Assembly (NCBI RefSeq): GCF_020497125.1
Contig: NC_059080.1
Span: 70,538,618 to 70,602,617 of the forward strand
Direction of reading: 5' to 3'
DNA: 64,000 nucleotides
Origin: Mauremys mutica
Lineage: Eukaryota; Chordata; Testudines; Geoemydidae
The position numbers and the translations under genes were made by a program. Positions within the stretch are counted from its first letter, which is position 1. Each line of letters starts with the position of its first letter. A model generated the notes under the pieces. The model saw only the letters and a list, made by a program, of their open reading frames with translations, was not told where the DNA came from and searched no databases. Positions 60,001 through 63,060 of this stretch are shown in pieces.

Positions 60001-60320
60001 TGGTAGCAGCAATGGCAAGCTATTATGATATCTGCATAGAATTTGGAGGGAGGAGTACAGGTTGCAGGAGGAAAGATTTTGGAGGAGGCACCAGGAAATC
60101 AAACTGTGTGAACTTGGTTTCAGTGCTAGCACCTGTGGGCTGCTTTAATAAAGAGTCTGTGTAGTTTTACAGGCATGGAGTCCTCTCCTGTTATTAGCCT
60201 ACATGCAGTACATGAAATACAATGGATGATAATAAATACAGGTTTACCTTTGATTTTCACTCTGGCTAGGTCACCCTTTTCTCCTTTTTCACCAGTTATT
60301 CCAGAAGAACCAGGTTTGCC
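5802..60320 (-). CDS. COL4A4: COL4A4, collagen type IV alpha-4 chain (3' two thirds, 25 exons)
   Basis: Spliced minus-strand gene. The joined exons give 3429 coding bases: 1142 residues of broken Gly-X-Y repeat followed by a complete NC1 domain. In known vertebrates alpha-4(IV) assembles with alpha-3 and alpha-5 into the secreted network of specialised basement membranes (kidney glomerulus, cochlea, eye), and the NC1 domain nucleates and cross-links the trimers. The 12 NC1 cysteines expected of the family are all present. The Met and Lys that form the sulfilimine bond in other chains seem conserved (PLPMMP and TLKEGQ). The C-terminus [11 protein letters not shown] resembles alpha-4 of mammals. 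Human alpha-4 is about 1690 residues, so roughly the first 550 residues and the signal peptide lie beyond the right edge. All exon junctions keep frame and no disabling change was seen. Exon borders were read by eye from splice motifs; a small exon could be missed where phases permit. Confidence 0.96.
6066..7389 (-). other. intron between w24 and w25
   Basis: 1324-base intron containing a CR1 3' end (6600-6786). Nothing else recognised. Confidence 0.85.
6600..6786 (+). repeat. CR1 LINE 3' end
   Basis: Typical CR1 terminal sequence: the reverse-transcriptase ORF tail ([20 protein letters not shown]), then GACTGGACTAGATGACCTCT and the tail TTCTATGATTCTATGA. Opposite in orientation to COL4A4. 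Confidence 0.92.
7390..7676 (-). CDS. COL4A4: COL4A4 exon w24: NC1 domain, middle
   Basis: 287 bases, NC1 cysteines 2 to 7. Signature segments are [38 protein letters not shown] and IPPCPLNW. It ends on Met (GYSFLM) before GTGAGA. The Met pair in [10 protein letters not shown] aligns with the sulfilimine Met of alpha-1. Acceptor AATTGTTTTAG. Confidence 0.97.
7677..9627 (-). other. intron between w23 and w24
   Basis: 1951-base intron. A weak palindrome-like repeat may lie around 8410-8520. No gene recognised. Confidence 0.8.
9628..9816 (-). CDS. COL4A4: COL4A4 exon w23: end of triple helix and start of NC1
   Basis: 189 bases. After a last collagenous stretch ([15 protein letters not shown]) the NC1 domain begins at [19 protein letters not shown], holding NC1 cysteine 1. 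It ends [10 protein letters not shown], typical of alpha-4. Acceptor CTTCTCCCTAAG, donor GTAAGT. Confidence 0.96.
10767..10985 (-). pseudogene. hAT transposase C-terminal dimerisation domain, left arm
   Basis: 72-residue open remnant: [19 protein letters not shown], a degraded ERLFS-like [18 protein letters not shown], and [10 protein letters not shown]. These are the conserved blocks of the hAT C-terminal dimerisation region in ZBED-like transposases. No upstream catalytic part remains on this arm. Confidence 0.8.
11666..13355 (+). pseudogene. broken Myb/SANT-like gene of the decayed Harbinger
   Basis: Exon 1 (to about 12184, donor GTGAGT) and exon 2 (from about 12814, after TTCCTCCCGCAG) can be recognised by comparison with the intact copy. 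Segments such as [20 protein letters not shown] are in a different frame from the later part, so frameshifts interrupt it. Confidence 0.75.
13473..13800 (-). pseudogene. C-terminal fragment of Harbinger transposase
   Basis: 97 open residues starting at [14 protein letters not shown], the block carrying the catalytic Glu, then [18 protein letters not shown]. The first two catalytic Asp residues are missing, because the DNA upstream diverges from the intact copy after about 13850. Confidence 0.85.
14633..15035 (+). pseudogene. hAT transposase C-terminal remnant, right arm
   Basis: Starts with an open 107-codon stretch ([24 protein letters not shown], then [19 protein letters not shown]). It then loses frame inside the dimerisation domain, where the DNA still matches the left arm. 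This arm keeps upstream transposase sequence that the left arm lacks, so it is the parental orientation. Confidence 0.75.
15501..15617 (-). CDS. COL4A4: COL4A4 exon w22
   Basis: 117 bases of uninterrupted Gly-X-Y ([16 protein letters not shown] to GYTGPEG). Acceptor TTTTTGTCTAG, donor GTAAGA. The foldback hAT element begins only about 110 bases downstream of this donor. Confidence 0.93.
15618..18670 (-). other. intron between w21 and w22
   Basis: 3053-base intron. A palindromic MITE-like repeat lies at 16237-16366. A 142-codon open frame at 15739-16167 shows no recognisable domain and is judged spurious. Confidence 0.75.
16237..16366. mobile_element. palindromic MITE-like repeat
   Basis: Inner arms ATTCAGCAAAGCATTTAAGC and GCTTGAATGCTTTGCTAAAT are near-perfect reverse complements. 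Non-coding. Confidence 0.6.
18671..18805 (-). CDS. COL4A4: COL4A4 exon w21
   Basis: 135 bases with an 11-residue interruption containing one cysteine ([16 protein letters not shown]). Acceptor CATAATTCCAG, donor GTAAGG. Confidence 0.93.
19020..19160. mobile_element. degenerate foldback MITE-like repeat
   Basis: CTAGTGTAGACAAGG near the left and CTTGTCTATGCT near the right form a weak inverted pair. Ends and target duplication could not be fixed. Confidence 0.4.
19330..19662. mobile_element. hAT MITE, 333 bp
   Basis: Starts CAGTGTTTCCCAAACTTGGG and ends with the near-perfect complement. The inverted match continues into a GGGAAAGCCCTTGG..GGGCCGG segment, so much of the element is palindromic. 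Flanks TTCTAGAC and GTCTAGAA share the central TCTAGA (6 of 8). Same family as 41667-41895. Confidence 0.88.
21028..21060. repeat. (AAT)n microsatellite
   Basis: Simple repeat of AAT units with minor breaks, in an intron. Confidence 0.85.
21262..21360 (-). CDS. COL4A4: COL4A4 exon w20
   Basis: 99 bases of uninterrupted Gly-X-Y ([16 protein letters not shown] and on). The acceptor has an unbroken run of 12 T before AG. The donor GTACTT is off consensus at positions +4 to +6. Confidence 0.9.
21638..21932. mobile_element. Harbinger-type MITE, 295 bp
   Basis: Ends GGCTTGGTCTACACTG and TAGTGTAGACATACCC. Flanked by a perfect CAA duplication (21635-21637, 21933-21935). The right 16 bases are identical to both larger Harbinger elements in the window. 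No coding content; internal GATCGAT-rich palindromic parts. Confidence 0.88.
21982..23210. repeat. about 1.2 kb interspersed repeat bounded by a 75-bp direct repeat
   Basis: The segments at 21982-22057 and 23140-23217 are about 90% alike (both carry GGTTCCATGGCA and GCACTATGATTCTACTG). Between them lies about 1.1 kb of sequence that I associate with a high-copy turtle repeat. On the minus strand this would start TGTGACATTG, as an LTR might. No ORF or definite class. Confidence 0.5.
23211..23503. mobile_element. hAT MITE, 293 bp, perfect 8-bp TSD
   Basis: Ends CAGTGGTGGGCA and TGCCCACCAGTG. A perfect TACTGGAG duplication sits at 23203-23210 and 23504-23511. Subterminal parts (CATCAGGGTAATCTGATTGC and its complement) make it largely palindromic. 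It landed inside the second copy of the 75-bp repeat. Confidence 0.92.
23964..24119 (-). CDS. COL4A4: COL4A4 exon w19
   Basis: 156 bases. One hydrophobic interruption, [14 protein letters not shown]; the rest is regular Gly-X-Y ending GRGGLKG. Acceptor TTGTTTTAG, donor GTATGA. Confidence 0.93.
24120..26054 (-). other. intron between w18 and w19
   Basis: 1935-base intron with a MIR-like SINE (25690-25925). No other feature recognised. Confidence 0.8.
25690..25925 (-). repeat. MIR / CORE-SINE-like element
   Basis: Contains CCCATTTTACAGATAGGAAG, GCTGAGGCATGG, TTGCCCAAGATCACCCAGCA and CTCCTGAGTCACTATCCACT, the reverse complement of the MIR core and tRNA-related part. An old amniote SINE. Confidence 0.75.
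26055..26162 (-). CDS. COL4A4: COL4A4 exon w18
   Basis: 108 bases. Gly-X-Y with an interruption [13 protein letters not shown]. Acceptor TGCTCCCTCAG, donor GTACAA. Confidence 0.92.
26163..26658 (-). other. intron between w17 and w18
   Basis: 496-base intron without recognisable features. Confidence 0.85.
26659..26787 (-). CDS. COL4A4: COL4A4 exon w17
   Basis: 129 bases with two interruptions, GQSEIGPPG at the start and [12 protein letters not shown]. The acceptor is TTTTCCTCCGGAG; the donor is GTAAGA. Confidence 0.92.
26788..27545 (-). other. intron between w16 and w17
   Basis: 758-base intron with a small palindromic repeat at 27151-27226. Confidence 0.85.
27151..27226. mobile_element. 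short palindromic repeat (MITE-like)
   Basis: GGTGAAATCCTGGCTCTACT at the left mirrors GGGGCCAAGATTTTCCCCC at the right, around a core CACTGACTTCA / TGAAGTCAGTG. This type is frequent in bird and turtle DNA. Confidence 0.6.
27546..27617 (-). CDS. COL4A4: COL4A4 exon w16
   Basis: 72 bases of uninterrupted Gly-X-Y ([16 protein letters not shown] and on). The acceptor ATACTTGTAAG is modest; the donor is GTAAAG. Confidence 0.9.
30895..31000. mobile_element. palindromic MITE-like repeat, 106 bp
   Basis: Left AAGGCCCCATCCTGCAATC mirrors right GATTGCAGGATCGGGCCCTT. No coding content. Confidence 0.6.
32588..32705. mobile_element. degenerate palindromic MITE-like repeat
   Basis: GGTTGGATTTTCAAACGTGC near the left and AGCACTTTTTAAAATCC near the right are imperfect complements. 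Weak support. Confidence 0.4.
32808..32915 (-). CDS. COL4A4: COL4A4 exon w15
   Basis: 108 bases. It starts with the cysteine-containing interruption GAICDSG, then regular Gly-X-Y. Acceptor CACCTTCCAG, donor GTAAGT. Confidence 0.92.
32916..33276 (-). other. intron between w14 and w15
   Basis: 361-base intron with no recognised element. Confidence 0.85.
33277..33384 (-). CDS. COL4A4: COL4A4 exon w14
   Basis: 108 bases of uninterrupted Gly-X-Y with one cysteine at the start ([10 protein letters not shown]). Acceptor TTTCTTTAAG, donor GTAATG. Confidence 0.92.
33385..33884 (-). other. intron between w13 and w14
   Basis: 500-base intron with no recognised element. Confidence 0.85.
33885..33959 (-). 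CDS. COL4A4: COL4A4 exon w13
   Basis: 75 bases with a one-residue interruption ([11 protein letters not shown]) and an RGDS tetrapeptide in GNRGDSG. Acceptor ACTTGAATAG, donor GTACAT. It follows the largest intron of the window (about 8 kb), which holds the intact Harbinger element. Confidence 0.9.
35807..37677 (+). CDS. Harbinger Myb/SANT-like DNA-binding protein (2 exons)
   Basis: Exon 1 35807-36353 (donor GTAAGT) and exon 2 37163-37677 (acceptor CATCACACAG) join in frame to give 353 residues. The start ATG gives [20 protein letters not shown]; an earlier in-frame ATG at 35699 is possible. Residues about 8-95 form a Myb/SANT-like (trihelix-type) domain with [26 protein letters not shown] and [14 protein letters not shown]. 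An acidic stretch ([12 protein letters not shown]) follows. Exon 2 begins with a basic segment ([18 protein letters not shown]), then a charged, probably coiled-coil part and a Pro-rich tail. In other Harbinger elements this protein binds the transposon ends and helps bring the transposase into the nucleus; that role is inferred here. Confidence 0.85.
37480..38365. repeat. duplicated and partly inverted 3' module inside Harbinger
   Basis: The end of the Myb gene and its 3' sequence (about 37480-37835) is echoed by a diverged second copy (about 37990-38365); both carry CTCCCCCGCCACAAAGTC and later ACAG/CAGGGGCAGG-type sequence. In addition 37897-37946 is a near-perfect inverted copy of 37995-38042, giving a hairpin with a loop of about 50 bases. 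Confidence 0.75.
38386..39669 (-). CDS. Harbinger DDE transposase (HARBI1-like), 427 residues
   Basis: A single open frame from ATG ([10 protein letters not shown]) to TGA. An N-terminal helical region is followed by a helix-turn-helix candidate (about residues 135-172: [16 protein letters not shown]). The DDE_Tnp_4 nuclease fold follows, with [11 protein letters not shown] (Asp210), [14 protein letters not shown] (Asp260), [10 protein letters not shown] and [14 protein letters not shown] (Glu334). It should cut and rejoin the element ends at 3-bp targets. The family is usually about 350-450 residues, so the length is normal. It is convergent with the Myb-like gene, with the stops about 700 bases apart. 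No in-frame stop or frameshift is seen. Confidence 0.93.
   Translation of the reverse strand: MEPAAIITALMAIVNSSHLIVHLFHSQMLRNRARRLRQRGEDMKCQSGTDLSQSMGPRAVDIMVAMGHVHALERRFWARETSTDWWDRIVLQVWDESQWLRNFRMRKGTFLELCDLLSPALKRKDTQMRAALTVQKRVAIALWKLATPDSYQSVANHFGVSKSTVGVAVMQVAHAIVELLLSKVVTLGNVQVIIDGFAAMGFPNCGGAIDGTHIPILGPDHQASQYINRKGYFSMVLQALVDHRGRFTNIYVGWPGKVHDARVFRNSGLFRCLQDGTFFPDHKITVGDVQMPIVILGDPAYPLMPWLMKPYTGALDSDKELFNYRLSKCRMVVECAFGRLKGRWRSLLTRSDLSETNIPIVIAACCVLHNLCESKGETFMAGWEVEANHLAADYTQPDSRAIRRAQREALCIREALKARFLSEQRDL
41667..41895. mobile_element. hAT MITE, 229 bp, perfect 8-bp TSD
   Basis: Ends CATTGTTTCCCAAACTTGGG and its near complement. A perfect TCCTAGAG duplication is present at 41659-41666 and 41896-41903. 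Same family as 19330-19662 but with a shorter centre. Its edge lies 90 bases from exon w12. Confidence 0.93.
41986..42049 (-). CDS. COL4A4: COL4A4 exon w12
   Basis: 64 bases starting in phase 0 (GERGLPG), matching the phase-0 end of w11. Contains one cysteine in [10 protein letters not shown]. Acceptor AATGTATCAG, donor GTAATG. A hAT MITE ends only 82 bases (90 with its TSD) downstream in transcript direction. Confidence 0.9.
42050..43471 (-). other. intron between w11 and w12
   Basis: 1422-base intron with a LINE-like fragment at 43157-43330. Confidence 0.8.
43157..43330. repeat. interspersed LINE-like fragment
   Basis: Contains ATCATAAGAACAGCCATATT, GGTCCGTCTAGCTCAGTATC and CCAGTCCCAGCTTCTGCCAA, a high-copy repeat type in turtle and bird genomes (probably CR1-related). 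Family assigned from memory. Confidence 0.6.
43472..43653 (-). CDS. COL4A4: COL4A4 exon w11
   Basis: 182 bases, ending on a complete codon (GDQ) before GTAAGC. Collagenous with one four-residue unit ([11 protein letters not shown]) and a glycine-rich stretch [10 protein letters not shown]. Acceptor AATAATTTCAG. Confidence 0.92.
43654..44002 (-). other. intron between w10 and w11
   Basis: 349-base intron whose 5' end (transcript sense) is the microsatellite at 43957-43992. Confidence 0.85.
43957..43992. repeat. (CA)n(CT)n compound microsatellite beside a splice donor
   Basis: About 12 CA and 6 CT units. On the transcript strand it reads (AG)n then (TG)n, starting about 10 bases after the w10 donor. 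Confidence 0.95.
44003..44110 (-). CDS. COL4A4: COL4A4 exon w10
   Basis: 108 bases with a hydrophobic interruption ([16 protein letters not shown]). The acceptor is TTCTTCAAAG. The donor GTGAGC is followed within about 10 bases by an (AG)n(TG)n microsatellite. Confidence 0.92.
44111..44855 (-). other. intron between w9 and w10
   Basis: 745-base intron; nothing recognised. Confidence 0.85.
44856..44999 (-). CDS. COL4A4: COL4A4 exon w9
   Basis: 144 bases of uninterrupted Gly-X-Y. A short internal near-duplication GIQGIQG appears near the start, and a single cysteine in GECGDGG near the end. Acceptor TTATTACCAG, donor GTATGG. Confidence 0.92.
45000..46278 (-). other. intron between w8 and w9
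   Basis: 1279-base intron; nothing recognised with confidence. Confidence 0.8.
46279..46449 (-). CDS. COL4A4: COL4A4 exon w8
   Basis: 171 bases of uninterrupted Gly-X-Y starting [13 protein letters not shown]. The chosen acceptor is TTGTTTTCTCAG. A second in-frame CAG lies 9 bases inside the exon (boundary at 46440) and would drop exactly one triplet. The donor is GTATAT. Confidence 0.9.
46450..48035 (-). other. intron between w7 and w8
   Basis: 1586-base intron. A 125-codon open frame at 47021-47398 shows no domain and is judged spurious. Confidence 0.8.
48036..48188 (-). CDS. COL4A4: COL4A4 exon w7
   Basis: 153 bases. Gly-X-Y is interrupted once by a triplet in which Cys takes the place of Gly ([13 protein letters not shown]). 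Acceptor ATCTTTTTAG, donor GTAAAC. Confidence 0.92.
48189..49324 (-). other. intron between w6 and w7
   Basis: 1136-base intron with an old SINE-like piece at 48520-48600. Confidence 0.8.
48520..48600. repeat. old SINE-like fragment
   Basis: ACAGTGCCTGGCACAACAGG, CTCAGCTGGGGCCTTTAGGT and a TACAAATAATAATA tail resemble a common amniote SINE 3' end. Family uncertain. Confidence 0.5.
49325..49543 (-). CDS. COL4A4: COL4A4 exon w6
   Basis: 219 bases, the longest purely collagenous exon here. Two interruptions are seen: [12 protein letters not shown] and [12 protein letters not shown]. The acceptor is AATTCAATAG with a weak pyrimidine tract; the donor is GTATGA. Confidence 0.9.
49544..50197 (-). 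other. intron between w5 and w6
   Basis: 654-base intron containing a perfect short hairpin (49723-49761). Confidence 0.85.
49723..49761. repeat. perfect inverted repeat, 17-bp arms, 5-base loop
   Basis: ATTGTGGAATTGATATG at 49723-49739, loop CTTAC, then its exact complement at 49745-49761. Confidence 0.95.
50198..50305 (-). CDS. COL4A4: COL4A4 exon w5
   Basis: 108 bases of uninterrupted Gly-X-Y ([16 protein letters not shown] and on) with acceptor TATGTTCTTAG and donor GTAAGT. 108 bases equals 12 Gly-X-Y triplets, a common unit in these genes. Confidence 0.92.
50635..51294 (-). mobile_element. hAT (ZBED-type) terminal fragment
   Basis: Homologous over its whole length to the left arm at 10422-11034, sharing CCTACTTCTTGTTCAGCCAA and TACAATGTCACCTGAAAGTG-like blocks. 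It encodes the remnant [13 protein letters not shown] and [19 protein letters not shown]. The match ends at about 51294, so the upstream transposase is missing. Confidence 0.82.
51513..51620. mobile_element. short hAT MITE, 108 bp, perfect 8-bp TSD
   Basis: Ends CAGGGGTTCACAAACTT and AGTTTGAGAACCCCTG. A perfect AACTAGAG duplication sits at 51505-51512 and 51621-51628. Confidence 0.93.
51756..51824 (-). CDS. COL4A4: COL4A4 exon w4
   Basis: 69 bases. It opens with a non-collagenous interruption containing one cysteine ([12 protein letters not shown]), then resumes Gly-X-Y. The acceptor CTTGTTTCAG is good. The donor is GTCTGT, a poor match to the GTRAGT consensus. Length is a multiple of three, so skipping would keep frame. 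Confidence 0.82.
53115..53302 (+). mobile_element. mariner-type MITE, copy 1
   Basis: Starts CACCTCTACCCCGATATAAC and ends GTTATATCAGGGTAGAGGTG; flanked by TA on both sides (53113-53114, 53303-53304). Confidence 0.85.
53814..53998 (-). mobile_element. mariner-type MITE, copy 2 (inverted)
   Basis: Same family as copy 1 but reversed: the GGCTCCCGAGGACA segment lies at the right here and at the left in copy 1. Ends CACCTCTACCCCGATATAAC and TTATATCGGGGTAGAGGTG. TA follows on the right; the left neighbour is GA, so that side has changed. Confidence 0.85.
54175..54358 (-). CDS. COL4A4: COL4A4 exon w3
   Basis: 184 bases, entering in phase 0 (GDGG) to fit the phase-0 end of w2, with donor GTAAGT. 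Collagenous with two interruptions, [12 protein letters not shown] near the start and GPSGLGFPG in the middle. Confidence 0.9.
54359..56777 (-). other. intron between w2 and w3
   Basis: 2419-base intron with an LTR-like segment (about 55165-55495). Purine-rich sequence at 56050-56530 was not recognised. Confidence 0.75.
55165..55495 (+). repeat. possible LTR fragment
   Basis: The segment reads TGTAACCC at its left and AGAACCGACA at its right. AATAAA-type signals lie in AAAAGGAATAAATTC and GATAATAAAGTATC, followed by TGACTTGCTGCA, a layout like the end of an endogenous retroviral LTR. No target duplication was found, so class and borders are uncertain. Confidence 0.4.
56778..56884 (-). CDS. 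COL4A4: COL4A4 exon w2
   Basis: 107 bases with acceptor TGTTTTAAG and donor GTATGT. It starts on the last two bases of a Gly codon and ends on a complete codon (GERGIQ). It is uninterrupted Gly-X-Y, rich in Lys and Arg at its start ([13 protein letters not shown]). Confidence 0.9.
57091..57266 (-). repeat. tRNA-derived SINE with CR1-like tail (tortoise polIII/SINE type)
   Basis: On the minus strand the head reads GGATAACTCAGTGGTTTGAG (A-box region) and GGTTGTGAGTTCAATCC (B box), as in a tRNA gene. The 3' part GACCTTTCAAGGTCCCTTCT resembles the CR1 3' end. This pairing is known from cryptodiran turtles. It is a retroposon, not a working tRNA gene. Confidence 0.88.
58769..59933 (-). repeat. 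CR1 LINE 3' portion, split by an insertion
   Basis: The 3' tail is at the left (TCATAGAATCATAGAA). Upstream the reading frame carries [20 protein letters not shown] and [14 protein letters not shown], the C-terminal part of the CR1 reverse-transcriptase ORF, with stops. The element is interrupted at 59234-59863, after which CR1 sequence resumes at 59864 or 59869. Confidence 0.92.
59234..59863. mobile_element. solo-LTR-like insertion, 630 bp, with 5-bp TSD
   Basis: Starts TGTGATGGGG and ends CCCCGTTACA (TG..CA ends, imperfect short inverted repeat). Flanked by a perfect GGTCC duplication (59229-59233, 59864-59868) inside CR1. Removing the insert and one copy restores CR1 sequence as seen at 25-60. 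Contains a GGACTGCAGTTTGCCACTGA repeat about 40 bases apart (about 59562 and 59602). No gene and no obvious AATAAA. Confidence 0.85.
60248..60320 (-). CDS. COL4A4: COL4A4 exon w1 (most 5' in window)
   Basis: 73 bases starting in phase 0 after a TTTAAATCATAAG acceptor and ending one base into a Gly codon before GTAAAC. Encodes [16 protein letters not shown] followed by DLARVKIK, an interruption of the Gly-X-Y repeat. The preceding exon must end on a complete codon and is not in the window. Confidence 0.85.
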
Positions 60321-61596
60321 CTTATGATTTAAAAAAACATATGCATTTTTAACCATTTAAGCTCAAGCAATGAATCACAATAAATAGCATATCTCTGGTG
60401 TTCTATCATTTTTCCAAATATACAGCAATCAAAGCAACACACTGAGGGGAAAAAAACACTGTAACTCATGGGATCCCCTTAAAGGAGGAGGTTCATTGTT
60501 TTTGTATCATTGTTAATAACTCCACTGATGTCCAAGGAGATACAACTATGTAAAATAATAGTAATGGAGCAAGGAATCGGGCCCCTGGTCTTTATTCAAC
60601 CAAGGCATGTAAATTTAAGAGTCTTAAGACTAAAGCAAGCTGTAGTGTTCAGATGCTGTTCCCGTTATAGCACCTGGCCCAGCACCCACTGATGCTAACA
60701 GGATTTCAATGGCTGTTGGATCAGGCCCATGCTATGTGAGAGCACATGGGTGGGTAAATAAAATCTTTTGTGCCAGCTGAAGTTAATTTGCTTTGTCGTG
60801 ACCAGCGTTTGAACGGATACAGTTAAGTTAAAATCTCATTTGTCTGAAAATTTTGTATCTGCTGAATTATTACTTTGTTCCAAGTAAAATGAAAGACTTC
60901 AATAAGTGAAATGGATTAGAGGAAACAAAGTATTTTCTGGAACAGGGTAGGAAATGATGGTCCCATGCTGGGAAAAATTCTGAGAATTCAAAAAAATGTT
61001 CCCATCCCAAATTGGAAAAAAAAAAGTTGAAAACTTACATTTTCACAAGCCAACAATCCGAAAACAAATTGTCAATTGGGGTTAATTGAAATATTTTGTT
61101 TGGATTTTGACCTTATTTATTTGTTGTTATAATTGGCTTAAATTTGAGAGCAAAAAGTTATTTCAAATAAAAAACATTAAAGAAAAAATTACATTTTGTC
61201 CTAAAAGAAATCTATGATTATACTGAAATGTCTCTTTGGTGCACATTTCTCAAATGTGCATACCTACAGTTCCTCAGATAGTCGATAAATGCAGATGAGC
61301 TATTGCTCATATTGCCCACCCAAAACATTAAAAAATCATCAGATTGGCTTAAACATGATGAGGATTTTAAAAATAATAAATTTATGGGTGTGTTTCTTTG
61401 CCTTCCTGATTCTGAGCTTTGAGGAACACTCAGGTCATGGCTTCAAAAGTTTTCTTTGCAACCTTAATAAAGGCTAAAAATGTACTTTTTTAAAAAAAAA
61501 GACGATTCTTGCATCATCAGTTGACTCCAGTAGCTGGGATTTGAAGGGGGAAAAAATAAATATTGTGAGACCAAGGGCAGTGAGTTATATGGGCCC

Positions 61597-62600
61597 ATGG
61601 TGTCCAGGCTACAGCAATATTCAGGGCCTGGGGGCCTGGCTTCACCAATGTTTGGGCTGGGTCTCTCCCCCGGCCCTGCCTGCTGCCCCCACACACTTCA
61701 AACAAGTGTCCCACAGCCTCCACTTGCTGCATCCACGCTCCTCCCCTGTGCCCCAGAGTGTCCCTGCCTCTACCCTGCAGCTCAGCGCTGCCTCTGCTCT
61801 GCTCTGCTGGCGGCCGCCACAGGGTCCTAGTGCCCCCTATCCACTAGTGCCAGGGCAGGCTGCCCCTGCCCTTCTGCCTCGGACCTTTCCCTTTTCTGGC
61901 ATGACCCTCTACTAGCACAAGGTCCCTCACCCCGCCCACAGTCGCCACTCCTGCCCCACACTTGGCAAGGGGCAGCCCAATCCCCCACCCCTAGTGAGGC
62001 TACAGTGAGGGGCAGCGGCAGGGGAGGAGGCGCACATGTGATGGCAGCCCTCCCCCCCGGCACCCACCAGAGGGTAGGCGAAGGGGCTTTCTGGACCTGA
62101 GAAGAGCCCTAGGAGCACATGCAGTGACAGTGGTGCGAGGTGAGTGTGCTGCCGGGGGAGAGAGGAGGGCCTCTCCCCCAGAGCTCGCTGCTTCCGGGGG
62201 GGGGGCAGAGGGCTGGGGGGAGTTGTCCTCTCTGGCCCCAGCCCCAGGGCAGCCTGCCTGCACCCCAAACTCCTCAGCCTCACCCCACCCCAGAGCCCTC
62301 ACCCCCTGCACCTCAACCTTCTGCCCCAGCCCTGAGCCCCTCCCACACCCCAAAACCCTCATTCCCAGCCCCAGCCAGAGCCCTCACCCTCCCACACTTC
62401 AACCCTCTGCCCTAGCACTGAGCCCCTCCCACACCCCTCATCTCCCTGCACCCTAACCCTCTGCCCCAGCCCTGAGCCCCCTCCTGCATCGTGAACTCCT
62501 CATCCCTGGCCCCATCCTAGAGCCTGCACCCCTGCACCCCAACCCTCGGCCTGAGCCCCTCCCAAACCCCTCATCACTAGCCCCATCCCAGAGCCCTCAC
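61597..62600. repeat. GC-rich interspersed block with degenerate C-rich tandem repeat
   Basis: From about 62230 the text cycles through CTGCCCCAGCCCTGAGCCCC, CCTCATCCC and CCAGAGCC(C/T) with a period of roughly 60-75 bases. Many open frames run through it on both strands; none shows a domain. Probably the interior of an unclassified transposable element, which may extend to about 62720. Confidence 0.6.
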
Positions 62601-62806
62601 ATTTTTACGTTATTTAAAAAAATATATATCGGCTTACAAGGCAGATGTTGGGGGGCGGGACTTAGACCTGTTCTGGGCACCACCAAAAATTATACAAACC
62701 TGGTGCCCCTGTGTGAGGCCAGTAATAAAACTGAGGGAGTTGACAACACTGAGTTCTGCAGCCATTTCTTTAAATTCCACATCTGAATCACAGTGATGTT
62801 TTCTGA

Positions 62807-63060
62807 GGCCCTGTCTACATGTACAGTGCTGCAGTAGCACCTCTGCAGGCCATATGGCTAAGACACTCTATGCCAACGTGAGACAGCTCTCCTGTCAGCA
62901 TAAAAAATCCACCCCTGTGAGTGGCATAAGCTCTCCCGCCGACAGCGCTGCGCACACTAATGCTTACGTTGGTGTAACTTATGTCACTCAAAGGGGTGGA
63001 GTATTCATCCCCCTGTGCTACATAAGTTTTGCCAACATACATGGTAATGTAGATATAGCC
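62807..63060. mobile_element. Harbinger-type MITE, 254 bp
   Basis: Ends GGCCCTGTCTACATGT and ATGTAGATATAGCC, imperfect complements. Perfect TGA duplication at 62804-62806 and 63061-63063, as for the large element at 35393-40033. No coding content. Confidence 0.82.

Larger units (their letters stand above)
56885..60247 (-). other. intron between w1 and w2
   Basis: 3363-base intron with a tRNA-derived SINE (57091-57266) and a CR1 copy split by an LTR-like insertion (58769-59933). Confidence 0.85.

Noticed and set aside
5802..60320. Alternative identity as COL4A2 or COL4A6 (same even-numbered NC1 class)
   Set aside because: Segments [20 protein letters not shown] and [10 protein letters not shown] fit alpha-4; the short CQVCMK end shared with alpha-2 and alpha-6 is not decisive.
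61541..62456. Several Pro-rich ORFs over 100 codons
   Set aside because: A product of C-rich repetitive sequence lacking stops in most frames.
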